Assembly (NCBI RefSeq): GCF_020520425.1
Contig: NC_079492.1
Span: 104,133,157 to 104,197,156, forward strand
DNA from: Spinacia oleracea
Lineage: Eukaryota; Streptophyta; Magnoliopsida; Caryophyllales; Amaranthaceae
Length of the DNA: 64,000 nucleotides
Direction: 5' to 3'
The notes under the pieces were generated by a model, which ran no database searches, was not told where the DNA came from, and was given only the letters and a program-made list of their open reading frames with translations. A program made the position numbers and the translations under genes. Shown in pieces: positions 58,487-64,000 of this stretch; positions within the stretch are counted from its first letter, which is position 1; each line of letters begins with the position of its first letter.

Positions 58487-61126
58487 GATGTGGTGAGAAA
58501 AGAGGTAGTGAAACTACTTGACGCGGGCATCATCTATCCCATTTCAGATTCTAAATGGGTGAGTCCGGTGCAAGTCGTTCCCAAGAAGGGGGGGACAACG
58601 GTTGTTAAGAATGATAAGGATGAGCTTATCCCTACTCGTGTTGTTACAGGTTGGCGTATGTGTATAGATTATCGAATGTTGAATACGGCCACCTTGAAGG
58701 ATCACTTTCCCCTCCCCTTTATTGATCAGATGCTAGAAAGATTAGAAAAACACAACTTTTTCTGTTATTTGGATGGATATTCAGGTTTCCTTCAGATTCC
58801 CATTCACCCAGACGACCAGGAGAAGACGACGTTCACTTGTCCTTATGGAACTTTTGCATACCGCAGAATGCTGTTTGGTTTGTGCAACGCCCCTGCTACA
58901 TTTCAAAGGTGTATGATGGCCATTTTTTCTGACTTCATCGAGAATATCATGGAGGTATTTATGGATGATTTTAGTGTTTATGGTTCTGACTTTGATGTAT
59001 GTTTGCATAATCTTTCTAAAGTGCTTAAACGTTGTTCTGAAGTGAATTTGGTATTGAACTGGGAAAAATGCCACTTTATGGTCAATGAAGGAGTGGTACT
59101 TGGTCATCTTATTTCTGAGCGTGGCATCCAAGTTGACCGAGCAAAAATTGAGGTGATTGAGAAACTTCCCCCTCCCGTGAATGTCAAGGGAGTGAGGAGT
59201 TTTCTCGGTCATGCGGGTTTCTATCGTCGTTTCATAAAAGATTTTTCTAAAATTGCGAAACCCCTCACTCAATTATTGCTCAAGGATGCCACATTTGAGT
59301 TCACTGATGCTAGTTTGGAGTCTTTTGACAGGATTAAGAAAGCATTGATAACTGCTCCAATCATTCAGCCTTCGGATTGGGATTTGCAGTTCGAAATTAT
59401 GTGTGATGCGAGTGATTATGCTGTTGGAGAAGTGCTTGGCCAAAGAAAGAACAAGGTGTTATTGCATGCCATCTATTATGCAAGCAAAACCTTGGATGAA
59501 GCTCATATGAATTATGCCACTACTGAGAAAGAGCTCCTTGCGGTTGTTTATGCACTTGACAAATTTCGGACGTATCTTGTTGGTTCGAAAGTCATTATAC
59601 ACACTGATCATGCCGCTTTGAAGTATTTGTTGGCCAAGAAAGAGGCCAAACCGAGACTTATTCGATGGATCCTTCTTCTCCAGGAGTTTGATTTGGAGAT
59701 TCGGGATAAGAAGGGTGCTGAGAATGTTGTTGCAGATCATCTCTCTCGGTTGGAATTTCAATCTAGCACAGATGGGCCTATCAATGATTCATTTCCTGAC
59801 GATCATCTATTCTCTGTGTCTACTCAATCCCCATGGTATGCGGACTTTGCGAACTATTGTGTTGGTGGCTCCCATCCTCCGGAGTTGACATATCAACAAC
59901 GTAAGAGATTCTACCATGATGCTAAGCGGTATTTTTGGGATGACCCACATTTGTATCGAAAGTGTGCCGATGGTATGTTTCGTAGGTGTGTAGCGGATTG
60001 GGATACCCACGGGGTTCTTAAGCATTGCCACAGTTTACCTTCTAGTGGTCATCTTGGTGCTATTCCGACCGCCCATCGAACTCTACAAAGTGGTTTCTAT
60101 TGGCCTTCTATATTCAAGGATGCTCGTTTCTTTTGCAATGCATGTGACGAATGTCAACGAACGGGCAACGTTTCGAAAAGGCAAGAGCTACCACAGACCG
60201 GAATTCTTGAGGTTGAGCCATTTGATGTATGGGGCATTGATTTTATGGGACCATTCCCTTCTTCATGTGGGAATCGGTACATTTTGGTTGTTGTTGATTA
60301 TGTTACAAAGTGGGTGGAAGCTATTGCATCGCCAACCAACGACTCTAACATCGTAAAGAAGCTTTTCAAGAAAATCATCTTTCAGCACTTCGGAGTCCCA
60401 AGGGTCGTGATTAGTGATGGTGGTTCACATTTTCATCAACGGACTTTTAAAGCTCTTCTGAAGAAGCACGAAGTTACTCAAAAGGTTGGCATGGCTTATC
60501 ATCCTCAAACGAGTGGCCAAGTTGAAGTTTCTAATCAGCAGATCAAGATAATTCTCGAAAAAGTGGTCAACAAGTCTCGAAAAGATTGGTCGTTGAAGTT
60601 GGATGACACATCGTGGGCGTTACGCACGGCCTGCAAGACTCCGTTGGGGACAACTCCGTATAGGTTGGTGTATGGCAAAGCTTGTCATTTACCAGTTGAA
60701 TTGGAATATCTCTCTAATTGGGACGTCAAGGAGATCAATATGGATTTAGAAGCGGCCGGTGAAGCGAGACTTCTTCAATTGAATGAGCTAGATGAACTTC
60801 GGTTTGAAGCTTACGAGAATCATAGACTCTACAAGGAGCAAACGAAGAAGTTTCATGATAAGATGATCCAAAAACGAGAGTTCAACATCGGTGATAAGGT
60901 CTTGCTTTACAATTCACGATTACAGCTTTTTCCAGGAAAGCTTAAGTCTAGATGGTCCGGACCTTTTACTATCACCGAAGTCAAGGAACATGGAGATATT
61001 GAGGTTGCTAGTGAAAATGGCACCAAGTTCAAAGTGAACGGTCAACGTTTGAAGCTATACACTGAAGGAGCGTTTATTGGAAAATTGGAGACGATCTATC
61101 TCTCCGATCCACCCACCGACGCTTGA
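58487..61126 (+). pseudogene. pol: Athila reverse transcriptase, RNase H and integrase
   Basis: Same frame, open for 880 codons; counting from 58490, RT spans about residues 1-260 with the catalytic [10 protein letters not shown] at Asp159/160. RNase H follows ([39 protein letters not shown]). Integrase has an HHCC zinc domain ([12 protein letters not shown]...CNACDECQ) and catalytic Asp584, Asp643 and Glu679, spaced D-35-E. The C-terminus has [11 protein letters not shown] before the stop at 61124-61126. All catalytic residues I can identify are intact. The product would copy and integrate the element. It is separated from gag only by stop codons, so this copy is probably non-autonomous now. 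Confidence 0.95.
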
Positions 61127-61143
61127 CTATTAAGGTTTGGAGT

Positions 61144-61184
61144 CAAGCTAATGACTTAAAACAAGCGCTTATCGGGAGGCAACC
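61144..61184 (+). other. Conserved block after pol, shared with element A
   Basis: caagctaatgac, then aagcgctt and tcgggaggcaacc, nearly the same as 6553-6593 in A. In E it starts 17 bases after the pol stop. Its conservation outside coding sequence suggests a cis role, perhaps RNA processing or translation of a downstream gene. Confidence 0.6.
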
Positions 61185-62350
61185 TGATTTCTAACTCTTT
61201 TTCTTTTCAATTTTTTCATTTATTTCAATTTTTAATCTAATTTATTTTATTTATTTGGTTATTTTATTGAAAAAAAAAATTAGAAACAACAAAAGAACAA
61301 GATCATTTTATTTTGATTTCACTTGAATTCATATTTTTATTTTATTTTTAGATTAGTTTTTCGTTCGTCGTATTTATTTATTTATTTATTTTTGCGTGTT
61401 TTATTTTTACTAACGATTCTAACTTTTGAGTTTAGTGGTGCTTGAATTATTATTTTTTTCAGAATTATAGGTGCAAGATCAAGTTCATTCCGAAAATCCG
61501 ATGCATCAACAAGTTTTTGCAAGCCACAATAAGGCAGCGAGCAAGCACTCGAGCCCAGCAAGGGAGCTCGTTGTGCGCACATTTCCCAGCGCTGGCCCAG
61601 CGAGCCCGCTGGCCTATTTTGCCCAAATTGCTTCATTCTCTGCCTTGCCCGCTGGCAAACCAGCGAGGTCGCTGGATTTCCCGCCCCACCTGATTCAAAA
61701 TAAAAATAATAATACGAAGTCAGCCACCTGCTCGTTCTCTCGCCCAACCAACGCACCACCGCCCACCAGCCCGCCACTTTCTCTCGCCTAGTCCGACCAC
61801 CACCACCCGACCGGCAGTTACGCCGGCGTCGCACCACCAGCGTCGCCCCACCTCTCTCCATCGTGTCCTGTTCTCCCTCACCCACGACACCGCAGCCTAC
61901 ACCACCGAAGGACGGCGACGCACCAGAACCACCCTACCTCTCTCACCCGCGCAACAACCATCGCACCACCCCTGCGCACCCTCAAACACCACCCCCCGCG
62001 CAACCAGTTCGCGACCCAACCTTCTCCAACCTTGTTCCCTCTCCCTCCAGCCACCGCCGGCGTCGCACCTCCCTCCAGCCACCGCCACCGTCTCACCACC
62101 CTACGTCATCCACCACCAACCCGCCACATTCCCTCACCCACGAGACAACAGAAGCCGCCCTCCTTCGCACCGTTCCCCCTTCGAATTCCTTCCCTCCCGC
62201 GCACCACCAGGCCGTTCACCATCCATCATCACCGCCGCCGTCTTCCTGAACTACGGTGGTGGGCGCACCCCCGCACCACCAGCCCACCACCCACCACCTT
62301 CCCTTCTCTCCACCTCTCAAATCTCCCATATTCACCATTATCTTGTTCTT
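61185..62350 (+). other. Env position of E: no env gene, C-rich insert-like sequence
   Basis: Athila elements often carry an env-like gene here. I see none. Instead 61540-61690 repeats ccagcg/cgctgg words of the LTR, and 61730-62320 is extremely C/CCA-rich (Pro/Thr/Ser/His-rich in translation). The latter resembles a plant gene 5' untranslated exon more than element sequence. Overlapping open frames on both strands are composition artefacts. Confidence 0.5.
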
Positions 62351-64000
62351 GATTTTAAAACCTAACTTTTGAAATCAATTTGGGGGTTTTTATTTCTTTG
62401 TGGTCATTGGTAAATTGTGTAGTATTGTGGCTCGTTTGCGGAATTCACGTGAATTCGCAACTAAATTATGGTTTTCGTGGTGCATAAAAGATAGTAAAAT
62501 TTCATTTTTATTCTAAAGTTTATTCACTTGAATCACTTTTTGAAGAGAAAATTGGAATTTTGATGACAATATTGGTTGTTGAATTCACATGGTTGTCGTT
62601 GTTGTGAATATTATATGAATTATTTGTTGAGATTGGTTAACGTTCATTGGTTGTTGCATTTGAATTATTAGCATTGGGCGAATATTGTCATTGCTTGGAT
62701 TGCTTGTTGGGATTGTTCGTGGAATCTTGAATTATGCACCATCTTGGTTGATTGGAGTATTTTAAATCGTGGTTGTTGTATCATGAAAGCAACTAAACCA
62801 ACTAGCTATCACCCAAATCCACCACATTTATGGAGATTGGCTCTTTGCGTCGTCAGTTTGAAGCTTCTGGCCACACCGCTTCTACTATCGACAGTCCTAT
62901 CGAGTGATACTCGGCAAACGAGGCTCATCACGAGTGAGCACTTTCCATCTCTCTCTCTTGTTTGAGTTATATTGTTGCTATTTTCACAGTGAGGGCACTG
63001 TGTTTGTTTAGCTTCAGGGAGGGATATCTATCTTTATTGCTTTCTAGTATAGTTTTATTGCTTTTTTAGGTGTTGTACGCTTTGTACCATCCATTAGGGG
63101 TGGGAGTTTACGTGCAACGAAAAAAAATGTACTGCTTTCCTAGTGTTATTGTTCAATTTAGTTGCATTTTTACTTGCATTCATATGTCTATATACCCTGC
63201 ATTGTGCAATTGACTTTCAAACTATGTTCGGGCTTTATTTGACTCTCTTGAGCTTCTTTTGAACTTAGTTATGATTCTGAAATTCAGTCGGTCATGCTAT
63301 ACATTGATAACTGCTTGGCATTGTGTGAACCAATTGAATGGTTTGCGGTAAGATGTTGGTCTCGTGTCAAGAATAGCTAGCCAATTATCTTGTAGGTCAC
63401 CTTAGTATGTGTTTGTGTGATTGATGTGACTTGTTATCGTATGATTTTGGCTTGAGATTCATTAGTAGTTTAGTTGCAACTCACACATGCCGCGTATGAC
63501 AGAGGCCATTCTCTTAGGAAGCCTTCAGACGAATTTAGAAACAGCAGTTCCTGCATACCCATGTTGTAGCCTTGTCTGTTTATTGTTTTAACTCCACAAA
63601 ATTGAGCCCTATTAGCCTTGTTGGTTACTTGTCCCGAGTCTAGCTTGGGGGAGCTTCGGTGTTCGTAATGGTTTCATTGATGTTGATTGATTGGCACACT
63701 AAGCCAATAGTTCGTGGTTCGAGGCTACGTTTGGATTTGTGGTTCGGAAATGGTGTATATTATTGTTGGCACCCAAGCTTGTAACAGTTAGCATTAGATT
63801 TATTTATGTAGTTTCGATTTCATTATCTAGTTTCATTTTCATACCAAAATAAATAGAAAAAAAATATAGAAAAAAAAGAAGAAAAAAAATAAAAAAAAAG
63901 ATAGAAAAATAATAAAAAAATTATGTTTTTCGTTTTTGTATGTAGTCTGAAAGCTGGGAAAGGGGAATGAAGAAAGATCATTGACATTATATTATGTTTT
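62351..64000 (+). other. 3' non-coding region of E with polypurine-like run
   Basis: No gene is visible. At 63641-63653 is tagcttgggggag, as in A and C, but no LTR start follows it. The stretch 63540-63660 matches 43200-43310. The end of the window (63840-63920) is A-rich. Confidence 0.6.

Larger units (their letters stand above)
53979..64000 (+). mobile_element. Athila-lineage Gypsy element E, runs past window end
   Basis: 5' LTR (53979-55519), tRNA-Asp primer-binding site, a gag-pol reading frame from 55658 to 61126 and a long 3' region are present; the 3' LTR is beyond base 64000. Integrase and RT sequence (FMDD in place of YxDD; C-terminal [16 protein letters not shown]) are of the Athila type. 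Inserted in the leader of G with left flank cccgt (53974-53978). It is the best preserved and probably youngest large element here: no frameshift in 5.5 kb, only three stops. Confidence 0.92.

Noticed and set aside
61382-62352. Proline-rich and arginine/glycine-rich open frames on both strands
   Set aside because: These come from the C-rich composition; frames are open on both strands at once and show no domain.

Overview
The window is AT-rich plant nuclear DNA, made almost entirely of nested and broken LTR retrotransposons. It contains Athila-, Tat/Ogre- and Tekay-type Gypsy elements, SIRE- and Angela/Tork-type Copia elements, a Stowaway MITE, Helitron-like pieces and a D6PK-type AGC kinase remnant. 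These are all eudicot-type sequences. The LTR style recalls Caryophyllales/Amaranthaceae (spinach or beet relatives), but that is from memory and uncertain. I found no intact host gene, rRNA, tRNA or CRISPR array.

Layout. 1-3964: minus-strand Tat/Ogre deletion derivative (H), inserted in the 5' LTR of a plus-strand non-autonomous Athila-like element (A, 3965-10381). 10382-10893: a short stretch of possible older DNA. 10894-16774: minus-strand Athila-like element (B) carrying a Tekay-like solo LTR (S, 13747-15801). 16795-26465: plus-strand degenerate Tat element (I), broken by a Stowaway MITE (21643-21970) and a Copia solo LTR (J, 22226-23642). 26466-36000: the least repetitive part, with LTR, Helitron and TIR-element fragments, a degenerate tandem repeat and the kinase pseudogene (34713-35436). 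36000-64000: one nest. Athila-like C (36000 on) is interrupted by Tekay-like D (38741-43185) and then by SIRE-like F (about 43645-46796). F is interrupted by minus-strand Angela-like G (46797-53978), and G by a long Athila element E (53979 to beyond the window). E keeps gag, protease, RT, RNase H and integrase in one frame with three stops.

How the parts relate. Element boundaries are supported by TG...CA ends, primer-binding sites, polypurine tracts, and 5-bp target duplications for the two solo LTRs. The nesting predicts what lies to the right: the rest of E and its 3' LTR, the 5' LTR of G, the pol and 3' LTR of F, then the end of C.

The signal not explained by ordinary annotation is that nearly every LTR carries its own short self-complementary word, repeated many times in a patch. 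In several elements the same word recurs in internal non-coding DNA. In the SIRE-like element (F) GGAAC/GTTCC occurs about 40 times in 3.1 kb, in the LTR and in the coding region alike.
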